Positions 43,540-51,612 are shown, counted from the stretch's first letter. The stretch is DNA of 64,000 nt from Flavobacterium sp. J27 (GCF_004303025.1 NZ_PJQW01000004.1:193183-257182); one strand, 5' to 3'. Program-made: numbers and translations. The notes: generated from the letters alone by a model not told the origin.

Positions 43540-44901
43540 TTAGTTATTATGCCAATCAATCTTTCTAGAAAAATACATTACGGCTCCTAAAATTAAGAAT
43601 AATCCAATACTTCCTACCAATAAGGCATAGTTTTCTAATTGTATTATCACAAAAATAAAACTATATAAAACACTTAAAGATGCTGCAATGAACAATGGGA
43701 ATTTCTTTTCTTTTAAAACAGAAATAGAGTAGAGTAGTAACATGATGATAACGGCACTCGCAGCAATACTATAGGCAATTGTAAAACTAGAGTGTTCAGT
43801 TATCGATATTAATAAAGTATAAAACATAATTAAAGCTAATCCAATCATCGTATATTGAAAAATATGAATACTTTTTTTACTAATGGTTTGTATTAGGAAA
43901 AATATTAAAAATGTTAATCCAATAACTAAGAAACCATATTTTGAAGCACGTTCGTTTTGTTGGTATTGATCAACGGTTTCAATCAATTTAACACCATAAG
44001 AATAATTGTTTAACTCTGGGATTTTAGTATCATATTGTTGTGAAAAAGGACGATTAATATGTAATATTTTCCAATCAGCATGAAAGTTTTTAGAAGTAAT
44101 TTGCTTTGTAGTATCATTCGCAGCAAAACTACCTATAAAACTTGGTGAATCCCAATTAGCATTAATGCTTGTAGTAGTAGTTTTTCCAACAGGCACAAAT
44201 TGAATGTTATCACTACCATTATATTTCATGTCAAAATTAAAAGTAATCATTTGATTGGGAACATATGTAAAAGTTTCCGTTTCCAATGTGCCAAAGTAGT
44301 GGTCTTCATCGGGTTTAGATTCCAAACTGAACTTCTTTTTGTTTAGGGTAATTTTTAAATCACTTTTTATGCTTTTCAAATTGGTAGTTTTGATTAGTAT
44401 AGATGCTTTATCCCAAAGTACATCTTCCGCTTTAATACTTAATTTATCTAGAGCAGCATTTTCAAAATTTCCGTTGAACTGCATATTGGCTTTAAAAACA
44501 ATTGGATTGTAAATTCCTCTTTTAATGTCATCTACTTTAGTAACTTCCGTTTTATTTTCTAAAGTGTTCGGAAAGAAATAAGCATATTGTATGGATGCTC
44601 TTTTTTGGATGATAGTTTCCCTACTTTTTTCGTCAACAATAGCTGTTTCAGAATAGGTTTTGTAAGGAATTTTAAGTATAGGCCCATAAAAATGAATATT
44701 TTCTCCCCATGTTTCAGTCACTTCTTGAGTCACATCATTTTTACGTTCAGAACGTTCTGTAATTAGATTTTGTACCAAATTAAGAGGAATTAATAGAAAT
44801 AATGTAAGCATGCCTACCATTATCATTTTTGCGGTATTGCTTTGTAAAAATGAAGGTTTAGGAGTAACGCTAGATTTGTGTAATTCGATTGGATTTTCCA
44901 T
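43540..44901 (-). CDS. creD: CreD-family cell-envelope integrity protein
   Basis: A 453-residue inner-membrane protein. One N-terminal helix (AKMIMVGMLTLFLLIPLNLV) is followed by a large periplasmic domain with TETWGENIHFYGPILKIPY, NWDSPSFIGSF and HADWKILHINRPF, then five helices at the C-terminus (about residues 320-445). This is the CreD layout. In Escherichia coli CreD is a CreBC target linked to envelope integrity, beta-lactam tolerance and colicin E2 tolerance. Here there is no CreB/CreC nearby; instead a winged-helix regulator is encoded 1.5 kb upstream on the same strand. Confidence 0.92.
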   Translation of the reverse strand: MENPIELHKSSVTPKPSFLQSNTAKMIMVGMLTLFLLIPLNLVQNLITERSERKNDVTQEVTETWGENIHFYGPILKIPYKTYSETAIVDEKSRETIIQKRASIQYAYFFPNTLENKTEVTKVDDIKRGIYNPIVFKANMQFNGNFENAALDKLSIKAEDVLWDKASILIKTTNLKSIKSDLKITLNKKKFSLESKPDEDHYFGTLETETFTYVPNQMITFNFDMKYNGSDNIQFVPVGKTTTTSINANWDSPSFIGSFAANDTTKQITSKNFHADWKILHINRPFSQQYDTKIPELNNYSYGVKLIETVDQYQQNERASKYGFLVIGLTFLIFFLIQTISKKSIHIFQYTMIGLALIMFYTLLISITEHSSFTIAYSIAASAVIIMLLLYSISVLKEKKFPLFIAASLSVLYSFIFVIIQLENYALLVGSIGLFLILGAVMYFSRKIDWHNN

Positions 44902-44934
44902 AAGATGAAATTTTAATTATTTTAAACAGTTTTT

Positions 44935-45234
44935 TTAATTATGAAGGGCTATGTAAGCGTATAAAATAGCTATAGGGATATTTGACAAAAGAAGTAAGAT
45001 TCTAATAACAAGATCTTCCGTGTTTTTTTCTTTTGAGAAGAGATAAATAACATGTAATAGCGTAATAAAATTGATTAGTGTTGCCATTAATAAATAGCCA
45101 AAGCCAATAACCATAATTACAAACGCTTCTGGGAAAACGCAATGTAATATTAGTATAAAGGTTCCTAGTGAAAATGATAGAATTGCCAATTGTGTTGAAA
45201 AAGGTAATTCTCTAAATTGAAAATTAGTTTCCAT
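44935..45234 (-). CDS. Small three-helix membrane protein
   Basis: A 99-residue protein with three hydrophobic segments: TQLAILSFSLGTFILILHCV, GFGYLLMATLINFITLLHVIY and IRILLLLSNIPIAILYAY. The tail after the last helix is short. It overlaps the DUF1361 gene by 11 bases and precedes creD by 33 bases, so it is inside the same transcript. I recognise no family. A role as a small accessory subunit of the DUF1361 or CreD protein is only a guess from position. Confidence 0.65.
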   Translation of the reverse strand: METNFQFRELPFSTQLAILSFSLGTFILILHCVFPEAFVIMVIGFGYLLMATLINFITLLHVIYLFSKEKNTEDLVIRILLLLSNIPIAILYAYIALHN

Positions 45235-45874
45235 AAAAATTGTTTTTAAGGATGTAAATCAAATAAATGAAACTACCATAAAGCATAGAGAATAAGACTG
45301 CTTGTGTGGAAATTAAACAAGTACATGAATCAATAAATAGTTGCATTGGATTGGTAAGTATGTGCCAACTATTAAATCGTAAAAACCGTCCGAGGTAGAT
45401 GCCAAAACCACTCAACAAACAAATAACTGGAATACTATATTGTATTTTTTTTTGTGAAAAAAATAGTGAAAAGCATGTTTTAAATTCTTCTATAGCAGCT
45501 AAACCAAAGAGAATACCTAAACCAGCAAATGATGATAGCAAAATTAGGTCAAACCAAAATAGATTAGGGTTTCCTTTGGATAAATGGATAAAATCGGTAA
45601 CGATATAAAAGGAATTGGGTAAAAATAAGAGCCAAATTATAAAAAGTAAAGTTCTTGTTTTTGTATTTTCTAAAAGTTCAATCCTTTGTTTTACAAATAA
45701 GAATAGTAAATATGGAATAGCCGCTAAAAAAGCATTCCAAATTAGAAAAAAATAGAAAACGGATTGAGTTACTTTCACTCTACAGAGTAATAAAAAAGCA
45801 CAATAACAACATAAGGCAAGTAGAAAACTATTGGCTTTTTTATTCGTTTGATAAATTTTAATTAGGAGTTGCAT
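45224..45874 (-). CDS. DUF1361 membrane protein
   Basis: A 216-residue protein with about six helices and the DUF1361 signature LLFIIWLLFLPNSFYIVTDF (residues about 92-111), where the PNxFYxxTD motif is exact. DUF1361 proteins are uncharacterised inner-membrane proteins. The gene is one base after the Coq4-like gene and overlaps the next gene by 11 bases, so the three are translated together. The C-terminal helix pair (LFSMLYGSFIYLIYIL) is short. Confidence 0.85.
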   Translation of the reverse strand: MQLLIKIYQTNKKANSFLLALCCYCAFLLLCRVKVTQSVFYFFLIWNAFLAAIPYLLFLFVKQRIELLENTKTRTLLFIIWLLFLPNSFYIVTDFIHLSKGNPNLFWFDLILLSSFAGLGILFGLAAIEEFKTCFSLFFSQKKIQYSIPVICLLSGFGIYLGRFLRFNSWHILTNPMQLFIDSCTCLISTQAVLFSMLYGSFIYLIYILKNNFYGN

Positions 45875-45875
45875 A

Positions 45876-46331
45876 TTAATTAATGTTAAAAGTGGTTCGA
45901 AGGGTGTGAACGGGTATAGAAAGCATTTTATAAAAATCTAAATCATAAAAACGATGGGCTTTCTTTCCTTTTTCGTATTGATTCAAATAGTAATTTATTT
46001 GTTTCGGGTAGAAGAGAAGTCCGGTAGTGATTACCAGAAATAGATACAAGCTTTTTTTTCCATTACCTAGCAGAAAATATTGCATACCTATTTCTTCTAC
46101 CACAGAAACACCTGTGTTTGTTAAAACATGAATTACATCATGATCCTCTAGTTTTTCTTGAATTTCAAAATTATAGCGCAACAGGAAGTTGCCTAATTCA
46201 TAGCCTAATGAGGCTTTTGGATGAGCAATTAATTCGTCACTTGTGGTATTCCATGGACGATTCTTTTTAAACCATTTTTGATATGGTTTTTTGCTAAGTT
46301 CATACATTTTTTCAATAAATTTATCTTTCAT
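45876..46331 (-). CDS. Coq4-like protein
   Basis: A 151-residue protein with the Coq4 metal-binding motif HDxxH followed by Glu: HDVIHVLTNTGVSVVEE (residues about 63-79). The preceding helix, SLGYELGNFLLRYNFEIQE, and the later FYDLDFYKM also fit. In eukaryotes Coq4 takes part in ubiquinone synthesis, but flavobacteria use menaquinone, so the role here must differ or concern another quinone or lipid. It starts just after a dyad (46346-46362) that matches one in front of the gene at 47944. It is the first of a coupled set with DUF1361 and the small membrane protein. Confidence 0.72.
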   Translation of the reverse strand: MKDKFIEKMYELSKKPYQKWFKKNRPWNTTSDELIAHPKASLGYELGNFLLRYNFEIQEKLEDHDVIHVLTNTGVSVVEEIGMQYFLLGNGKKSLYLFLVITTGLLFYPKQINYYLNQYEKGKKAHRFYDLDFYKMLSIPVHTLRTTFNIN

Positions 46332-46345
46332 ATATTTTTTAAAGT

Positions 46346-46362
46346 ACTTTGAATTTCAAAGT
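46346..46362. promoter_or_regulatory. Candidate operator in front of the Coq4-like gene
   Basis: ACTTTGAA (46346-46353) and TTCAAAGT (46355-46362) are perfect complements around a single T. It lies 14 bases upstream of the Coq4-like start codon and matches the ACTTTG...CAAAGT half-sites of the dyad at 47952-47970. The winged-helix gene at 46383 lies right beside it. Confidence 0.6.
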
Positions 46363-46382
46363 TGTTAAATAAAAAAATAGGT

Positions 46383-46679
46383 TTAACTATTTGAGATTAA
46401 TTTTTCTAATGCTTCAATGTGCTCCTGAAAGGCTTTTTTACCTTCTTTAGTAGCGATATATTTTGTATTGGGTTTTCTGCCAATAAAGTGTTTTTCAACA
46501 GTGATATAGTTTTCGTTTTCCAAAGCTTTCGCATGACTAGCTAAATTACCATCGGTAACACCTAATAATTCTTTTAAAGTTGAAAAATCAGCATTTTCAT
46601 TTACCATTAACACCGACATGATTCCCAAACGAATTCGGTGATCAAAGGCTTTGTTAATATTTTGAATGATATTTTTCAC
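46383..46679 (-). CDS. Winged-helix transcriptional regulator
   Basis: A 98-residue protein of the HTH_34/winged-helix type. The core has HRIRLGIMSVLMVNENADF, then the recognition region STLKELLGVTDGNLASHAKA, and the wing ENENYITVEKHFIGRKPNTK. There is no ligand or cofactor domain. It is 18 bases after the SanA-like gene and 51 bases before the Coq4-like gene, on the same strand. Two perfect dyads with the same ACTTTG/CAAAGT half-sites lie in front of its own operon's first gene (47944) and of the Coq4-like gene. It is therefore the likely autoregulator of the cluster. Confidence 0.88.
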   Translation of the reverse strand: MKNIIQNINKAFDHRIRLGIMSVLMVNENADFSTLKELLGVTDGNLASHAKALENENYITVEKHFIGRKPNTKYIATKEGKKAFQEHIEALEKLISNS

Positions 46680-46697
46680 TATAATTGATTTTTATTA

Positions 46698-47321
46698 CTA
46701 TTCGATTGCAATTTTTGGACCTAAAAATTTTGGTTTTACTTTAAAAAGGATATCGATAAATACTTTTGTACGCGCTAAGTATTCTCTAGCTTTTACTCTA
46801 AAACCATACTTTTTAGAGACATCTTTTGCATTGTATGCAATCACATTCATGTTGTTTTTTGAGGCTATATATAAAGCTCGTTCATTATGAAATTCTTGCG
46901 AAATTAGAGTAAAATTGGTTAATCCAAAAACTTCTTTTGCTCTAATAACGGAATCTAATGTTCTAAAACCGGCATAGTCCAAAACAATTCTATCTTCTGG
47001 TATACCTTGCGCAATCAATTCATTTTTAAAATCGGTAGGTTCATCATAATCAAAACGGCTATTATCACCGCTAACTAAAATATATTCAATTTTGCATTCT
47101 TTATATAAAGTTACAGTGGCTTCTATACGGTACTTAAAATAATGATTCAAAGTCCCATTTTTTAAATATTTCCCTGTGCCTAAGACTACACCAACTTTAT
47201 TATTCGGAAGTAAATTTACGTCAGAAAATGTTTTGTTTTTTGCCTCATTTTTAACTTTTGTATGAGCAACACAAATAAAAAATAGAATGAAGACGCTTAT
47301 GGGAAATAAAAACTTTCGCAT
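46698..47321 (-). CDS. sanA: SanA-like DUF218 envelope protein
   Basis: A 207-residue protein with one N-terminal membrane helix (FLFPISVFILFFICVAH) and a DUF218 domain: VGVVLGTGKYLKNGTLNHYF, YRIEATVTLYKECKIEYILV-type strands, SGDNSRFDYDEP, and FTLISQEFHNERALYIA. That is the SanA (vancomycin high-temperature exclusion) form rather than YdcF. In Escherichia coli SanA maintains the envelope barrier against large antibiotics. Together with CreD in the same cluster it points to an envelope-integrity role. The gene lies 18 bases before the winged-helix regulator and 12 bases after the six-helix protein. Confidence 0.85.
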   Translation of the reverse strand: MRKFLFPISVFILFFICVAHTKVKNEAKNKTFSDVNLLPNNKVGVVLGTGKYLKNGTLNHYFKYRIEATVTLYKECKIEYILVSGDNSRFDYDEPTDFKNELIAQGIPEDRIVLDYAGFRTLDSVIRAKEVFGLTNFTLISQEFHNERALYIASKNNMNVIAYNAKDVSKKYGFRVKAREYLARTKVFIDILFKVKPKFLGPKIAIE

Positions 47322-47332
47322 TTTATTTTGTA

Positions 47333-47944
47333 TTAGATGTTTCTATCATATTTATAATACATCATACTTCCATATAAAATATGACAAAAACCAAATCCAA
47401 TTACCCAAAAATACAAACCATACCCTGAAAATTCAACGGCAATTAATCCTAAAATAATCTGGGTGATACCTAAGTAACGTACATCTCTTAAAGTATATTT
47501 ACTGGCATTTAAACATGCTAAACCATAAAATAATAAGGTAACAGGAGCAATTAAACCATAATGTTTGTTTTTTAGTAAAAGCAAAGCAAAAATTCCACCT
47601 GTGATTAAAGGAATTAAAAAATTAATTAAAACTCTTCTCGAAGTAGGATTCCAAATTTTTTCTCCAGCTTTTTTTGCTTTTTTAGCGGTTAATAAATAAG
47701 CAGTACCAACTGAAAGAACGAGTACAATAAAAGCGGTTAAAAGAATTAGTTTAAAAGTTTTACTTTCCAAAGTGATATAACGCCCATAATGAGAATTGAT
47801 TAAATAATTAACATATGCTGCACCAACTAGAGCATAGATTCCTGCGAGTATTCCAGATAAACCACTTAATGATATAAATTGAGTAGATTTACTCATTATT
47901 TCTTTAATATCTTGAATGTCTTTTAAATATTTACTTGCTTCCAT
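47333..47944 (-). CDS. Six-helix membrane protein of the envelope cluster
   Basis: A 203-residue protein with an amphipathic start (KDIQDIKEIMSKSTQFISLS) and about six hydrophobic segments, for example LSGILAGIYALVGAAYVNYL, FKLILLTAFIVLVLSVGTAYL and TQIILGLIAVEFSGYGLYF. A conserved-looking basic loop (KKAKKAGEKIWNPTSRRVL) joins the helix groups. I recognise no characterised family. It is the first gene of the leftward cluster and has a promoter-overlapping dyad directly upstream. Similar proteins occur next to winged-helix regulators in other flavobacteria, as far as I recall. Confidence 0.7.
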   Translation of the reverse strand: MEASKYLKDIQDIKEIMSKSTQFISLSGLSGILAGIYALVGAAYVNYLINSHYGRYITLESKTFKLILLTAFIVLVLSVGTAYLLTAKKAKKAGEKIWNPTSRRVLINFLIPLITGGIFALLLLKNKHYGLIAPVTLLFYGLACLNASKYTLRDVRYLGITQIILGLIAVEFSGYGLYFWVIGFGFCHILYGSMMYYKYDRNI

Positions 47945-47951
47945 TATAAAG

Positions 47952-47970
47952 TACTTTGAAATACAAAGTA
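47952..47970. promoter_or_regulatory. Candidate operator in front of the six-helix protein gene
   Basis: TACTTTG (47952-47958) and CAAAGTA (47964-47970) are perfect complements around five bases. It lies 8-26 bases upstream of the start codon at 47944 and overlaps the probable -7 element. Its half-sites match those of the dyad at 46346-46362. Confidence 0.6.
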
Positions 47971-47996
47971 AAATAATAATTTTGTATTTACCAAAA
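47964..47996 (-). promoter_or_regulatory. Promoter overlapping the operator at 47952
   Basis: On the minus strand TTTTG (47996-47992), then 20 bases, then TTACTTTG (47971-47964), which differs from TAnnTTTG by one base. The operator half-site CAAAGTA is inside the -7 element, so binding would block initiation. Confidence 0.5.
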
Positions 47997-48094
47997 GTTT
48001 TTTTGTTAAAAAAATCTCATTTTGCAAAGTAGTAACCGTTAAGTAAAATAATTGTAATATTTTTATACATTATAAATTTTAATTCATTTCTATA

Positions 48095-49471
48095 ATGAGA
48101 TTTTCTTTAGTTTTTATCATTAGTCTTTTTATGGTTTGTTCTTCAAATGCGCAATCTAATGATGAAAAAATGTTACGAACTATTTACGATGAAGCTTTAA
48201 CAAAATCAAAATGTTATGATTGGTTGGAATATTTATCCAATACTATTGGGGCACGACTGTCTGGTTCTACTTCAGCAGAAAAAGCCGTTTTGTATACCAA
48301 AGCAGAATTAGAACAATTAGGTTTGGATCGTGTTTTTTTACAAGAAGTGATGGTGCCGCATTGGATAAGAGGTGAAAAGGAAAAAGCCTATTTTGAAAGT
48401 AAAGGAAGAAAAGTAGAAGTTCCTATTTGTGCTTTAGGAAGTTCGATTGCTACTCCGAAAAATGGATTAAAAGCACCTATAATTGAAGTTATGGGAATTG
48501 ATGAAATGGTTGCTTTAGGTTCAGAAAAGGTTAAAGGCAAAATTGTTTTTTTTAATCGACCAATGACACCCATTCATATTCAAACTTTTCAAGCTTATGG
48601 AGGTTGTATAGATCAGCGTTCTGCGGGTGCTCGTGAAGCGGCTAAATTAGGTGCTGTAGGTGTTATTGTGCGATCAATGAATTTAAGACTGGATGATTTT
48701 CCTCATACAGGTAATACAAATTATGGAGATTTACCTAAAGATAAGTATATTCCAGCAGCAGCAATTAGTACAAATGGTGCTAATTTATTAAGTGAATCGC
48801 TAAAAAAGAATCCAGACATTCAATTTTATTTTAAACAATCTTGTGAAATGTTACCAGATGTCTTGTCATATAATGTAGTTGGAGAAATTAAAGGAACAGA
48901 AAATCCAGATGAAATTATGGTAATAGGTGGTCATTTAGATTCTTGGGATCTTGGTGATGGCTCTCATGATGATGGTGCTGGAGTGGTACAAAGTATGGAA
49001 ATTTTATCTATTTTTAAAAGATTAGAATACAAACCTAAACATACGATTAGAGTGGTTTTATTTATGAATGAAGAAAATGGGAATAGAGGAGGAAAGCAAT
49101 ATGCAGAATTAGCCAAAAAAAATAATGAAAATCACATTTTTGCTTTAGAAAGCGATGCAGGTGGTTTTTCTCCAAGAGGATTTTCTCTTGAAGCTGATGC
49201 TACTAATTTCGCTAAAATAAGAAGTTGGAAAACACTATTTGAACCGTATTTAATTCATTTATTTGTTGAAGGACATACCGGAGTTGATATTGGACCTTTA
49301 CAATCGAAACATATCGTTAAAGCAGGATTACAACCCGATTCCCAACGTTATTTTGATTATCATCATGCTGCTAATGATACTTTTAATGCGGTTAATAAAA
49401 GAGAATTGGAACTTGGAGCTGCGGCAATGACATCTTTAGTTTATTTAATGGATCAATACGGAATTGAATAA
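48095..49471 (+). CDS. Secreted M28-family metallopeptidase
   Basis: A 458-residue exported peptidase. A signal peptide (ending SSNAQ, residue about 20) is followed by a PA-type insert region (GKIVFFNRPMTPIHIQTFQ, residues about 150-168) and the M28 catalytic core. The zinc ligands are in VIGGHLDSWDLGDGSHDDGAG-like MVIGGHLDSWDLGDGSHD (two-metal site), then FMNEENGNRGGKQY (catalytic Glu pair), ALESDAGGF, and the final His in DYHHAANDTF. It resembles the carboxypeptidase Q/aminopeptidase S group. It probably digests peptides outside the cell. The next gene overlaps its stop by one base. Confidence 0.92.
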   Translation: MRFSLVFIISLFMVCSSNAQSNDEKMLRTIYDEALTKSKCYDWLEYLSNTIGARLSGSTSAEKAVLYTKAELEQLGLDRVFLQEVMVPHWIRGEKEKAYFESKGRKVEVPICALGSSIATPKNGLKAPIIEVMGIDEMVALGSEKVKGKIVFFNRPMTPIHIQTFQAYGGCIDQRSAGAREAAKLGAVGVIVRSMNLRLDDFPHTGNTNYGDLPKDKYIPAAAISTNGANLLSESLKKNPDIQFYFKQSCEMLPDVLSYNVVGEIKGTENPDEIMVIGGHLDSWDLGDGSHDDGAGVVQSMEILSIFKRLEYKPKHTIRVVLFMNEENGNRGGKQYAELAKKNNENHIFALESDAGGFSPRGFSLEADATNFAKIRSWKTLFEPYLIHLFVEGHTGVDIGPLQSKHIVKAGLQPDSQRYFDYHHAANDTFNAVNKRELELGAAAMTSLVYLMDQYGIE

Positions 49472-49821
49472 TGAAACCTGCTGAAGAATATATTTTTAGA
49501 CAACCAGAAACTTATCGGAAGATGTTGTTGCATATCATAGCAGTAGTGGAACAAGAATTGTCAGATTATGAATTACTATTCAAATGGGGAATTCCTTACT
49601 TTTATTATAAAAAGAAGCCTTTTTGTTATTTGGCACCCAATCATAAAAGAAAATTTGTTGATGTAGGGTTTGCCAAAGGTTTTCAGTTGCAATTAAATCA
49701 GGAATTTTTAGTTGATGAAAAAAGAAATACGGTAAAATCATTGCGGTATTTTTCTTTAGAAACCATTGATAATTCCGTTTTAAAAGCTGTAATAGAGGAA
49801 GCAAAAACATTATACCTATAA
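49471..49821 (+). CDS. DUF1801-like small cytoplasmic protein
   Basis: A 116-residue protein with the YdhG/DUF1801 pattern: DYELLFKWGIPYFYYKKKPF near residue 32, then FVDVGFAKGFQLQ, and the closing SLETIDNSVLKAVIEEA. DUF1801 proteins are small and of unknown function, some related to iron-chaperone-like folds. Its ATG overlaps the last base of the peptidase stop (TAATG), so the two are translationally coupled, though no functional link is known. A terminator follows directly after its stop. Confidence 0.82.
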   Translation: MKPAEEYIFRQPETYRKMLLHIIAVVEQELSDYELLFKWGIPYFYYKKKPFCYLAPNHKRKFVDVGFAKGFQLQLNQEFLVDEKRNTVKSLRYFSLETIDNSVLKAVIEEAKTLYL

Positions 49822-49822
49822 A

Positions 49823-49849
49823 AAAAGCACTTGAAAAGTGCTTTTTTTA
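49823..49849. terminator. Bidirectional terminator after the DUF1801-like gene
   Basis: AAAAGCACTT (49823-49832) pairs with AAGTGCTTTT around a two-base loop (GA), with T-runs following on both strands. It ends the plus-strand pair and probably also the leftward barrel gene at 49867. Confidence 0.8.
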
Positions 49850-49866
49850 TATTTTTTATTTGTATT

Positions 49867-50712
49867 CTATATTCTAAAGATACCTCCAAGAGCAATAATA
49901 CGTTGAAAGAACCAGAATTTTTGAGATGCTTTATCTACTGGATCTTTTGAGGTTCTAATATCGTTCATATTTATAAAACCTCCTTTTAATTCAGTTTGAA
50001 TAAAAAAGTGTTTGAAAAAGGTGAAATTCAATCCAGCTTTTGCTGAAATACCGTATCCAGCAACGTGAAATGCATCATTATTATCTTTCATTAAAAGTGT
50101 AGAATTTGTTTTTGGAAATAAAAAACCAGCACCTAAACCTTCTGTAACATTAATTTGAAATTTATCTGTATTAGTAATACCAATATACTTTGAAAGATCA
50201 TCCACTCTAGAAAATTCAGTATGTATGTAATTTAAACCATCGGTATGTTCAAATTCTAAAAATTTACTGTCTAAGGTTAATTCATTGTTATTTGGGTTTT
50301 CATTATAGCTTCCAGGATTTGGATAATAACCACTATAACGAACTCTCTTGTCTTGATCCATCACATATTTCATATGATCAACACCAATTGAAATATTGTA
50401 ATGGTCGTTAATAAAATAACCAATTCGTAAATTAGTTTGAGGAATAGTCATTCTTCCAGGATTTACATAATCAACATGCCATCCTTTTGGCTTGTCGTGT
50501 GCTTCTACATCATAGAGTGTAAAGTCGTAATTACTTCCAGTAAAATGAATATCCGATTTCGAAAAGCTTTCTCTATTTCCACCCCAAAAGATGAAGAATT
50601 TTCCTTTGTTGTGACTGGTGTATTTTTCAGGCATTTCAACTGTTTCTTGCGAAAAGGTGTACTGTGAAAAAACACAAAAAGATAGTACAACCATTAGAAA
50701 TGATTGTTTCAT
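49867..50712 (-). CDS. Outer-membrane beta-barrel-like protein
   Basis: A 281-residue exported protein. The signal peptide ends at FSQ (about residue 21), then KYTSHNKGKFFIFWGGNRES introduces alternating amphipathic strands such as TNLRIGYFINDHYNISIGVD and YGISAKAGLNFTFFKHFFIQ, with the last strand ending in GGIFRI. This looks like an outer-membrane barrel of 8-12 strands. I recognise no named family. It is 15 bases after kdsA on the same strand, so it is co-transcribed with a lipopolysaccharide-biosynthesis gene. Whether it is linked to surface polysaccharide is unknown. Confidence 0.72.
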   Translation of the reverse strand: MKQSFLMVVLSFCVFSQYTFSQETVEMPEKYTSHNKGKFFIFWGGNRESFSKSDIHFTGSNYDFTLYDVEAHDKPKGWHVDYVNPGRMTIPQTNLRIGYFINDHYNISIGVDHMKYVMDQDKRVRYSGYYPNPGSYNENPNNNELTLDSKFLEFEHTDGLNYIHTEFSRVDDLSKYIGITNTDKFQINVTEGLGAGFLFPKTNSTLLMKDNNDAFHVAGYGISAKAGLNFTFFKHFFIQTELKGGFINMNDIRTSKDPVDKASQKFWFFQRIIALGGIFRI

Positions 50713-50727
50713 TTGGATTTATAAGTA

Positions 50728-51546
50728 TTAAAATTGATTTATAGTTTTTCTGATAGCCACTAATTTTTTCATTAAATCTTCAAAATAATCCAAATGAAGC
50801 ATATTTGCGCCATCACTTTTGGCATTTGCTGGATCAAAATGAGTTTCTATAAAAATTCCATCTACTCCTACAGCAATTCCTGCTTTAGCAATGGTTTCAA
50901 TCATATCTGGGCGGCCTCCTGTTACCCCAACAGTTTGATTAGGTTGTTGTAGAGAGTGAGTAACATCTAGTACAGTTGTAGCATATTGTTGCATTGTTGG
51001 AATACTTCTAAAATCTACAATCATATCTTGATAACCAAACATAGTACCTCTGTCGGTTACCATTACTTTTTCATTTTGGCAATCCAACACCTTTTGTACC
51101 GCATGTTTCATACTTTCAGGACTCATAAATTGCCCTTTTTTTAAGTTAACAGTCTTTCCTGTTTCTGCAGCAGCAACTACTAAATCGGTTTGACGGACTA
51201 AAAAAGCAGGAATTTGTAGAATATCAACATATTCAGCAGCCATTGTGGCATCTTCATTAGTATGAATATCGGTGATAGTAGGTATACCAAATTCTTTTGA
51301 AACTTTAGCTAGTATTTTTAATGCTTTTTCGTCACCAATACCTGTAAAACTATCAATTCTGGAACGATTTGCTTTTTTAAAAGAACCTTTAAAAACGTAT
51401 GGAATTTTTAAAGCATCTGTTACTGTTACAATTTTTTCGGCAATTTTCATAGCCATTTCTTCACCTTCAATGGCACAAGGTCCTGATAATAAGAAGAAAT
51501 TACCGCTATTTGTGTTTTTTATTTGTGGAATAGTATCTAAATTCAT
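50728..51546 (-). CDS. kdsA: 3-deoxy-8-phosphooctulonate synthase
   Basis: A 272-residue KDO-8-phosphate synthase. It has the family motifs FFLLSGPCAIEGEEMA (residues 18-33), FKGSFKKANRSRIDSFTG, DIHTNEDATMAAEYVDILQI, and GVDGIFIETHFDPANAKSDG near the end. It condenses phosphoenolpyruvate with arabinose-5-phosphate to make the KDO precursor of lipopolysaccharide. Cys in SGPCAIEG is conserved across the family. A -7 element lies at 51569-51576, giving a leader of about 18 bases. It is followed by the barrel gene at 49867. Confidence 0.95.
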   Translation of the reverse strand: MNLDTIPQIKNTNSGNFFLLSGPCAIEGEEMAMKIAEKIVTVTDALKIPYVFKGSFKKANRSRIDSFTGIGDEKALKILAKVSKEFGIPTITDIHTNEDATMAAEYVDILQIPAFLVRQTDLVVAAAETGKTVNLKKGQFMSPESMKHAVQKVLDCQNEKVMVTDRGTMFGYQDMIVDFRSIPTMQQYATTVLDVTHSLQQPNQTVGVTGGRPDMIETIAKAGIAVGVDGIFIETHFDPANAKSDGANMLHLDYFEDLMKKLVAIRKTINQF

Positions 51547-51568
51547 TATGTAGTTGTTTTTAAGAGTG

Positions 51569-51576
51569 CAAAGATA
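51569..51576 (-). promoter_or_regulatory. -7 element upstream of kdsA
   Basis: On the minus strand TATCTTTG (51576-51569) matches TAnnTTTG, with an expected leader of about 18 bases. The -33 TTG is not clear; the upstream sequence is the terminator of the gene at 51639. Confidence 0.45.
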
Positions 51577-51577
51577 A

Positions 51578-51612
51578 AAATAAAAACCTTTTAAATCACA
51601 GTTTAAAAGGTT
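51578..51612 (-). terminator. Leftward terminator between 51639 and kdsA
   Basis: AACCTTTTAAA (51585-51595) and TTTAAAAGGTT (51602-51612) are perfect complements around six bases. On the minus strand a T-run follows, so it ends the transcript of the lipoprotein gene just before the kdsA promoter. Confidence 0.75.

Noticed and set aside
45876-46331. Ubiquinone biosynthesis role for the Coq4-like protein
   Set aside because: The motif is present, but no other ubiquinone gene is in the window and the phylum normally uses menaquinone. Only the family resemblance is kept.
48095-49821. Toxin-antitoxin pair from the overlapping peptidase and small protein
   Set aside because: The large protein is a clear exported M28 peptidase and the small one a DUF1801-type protein. 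The one-base overlap alone is not evidence.
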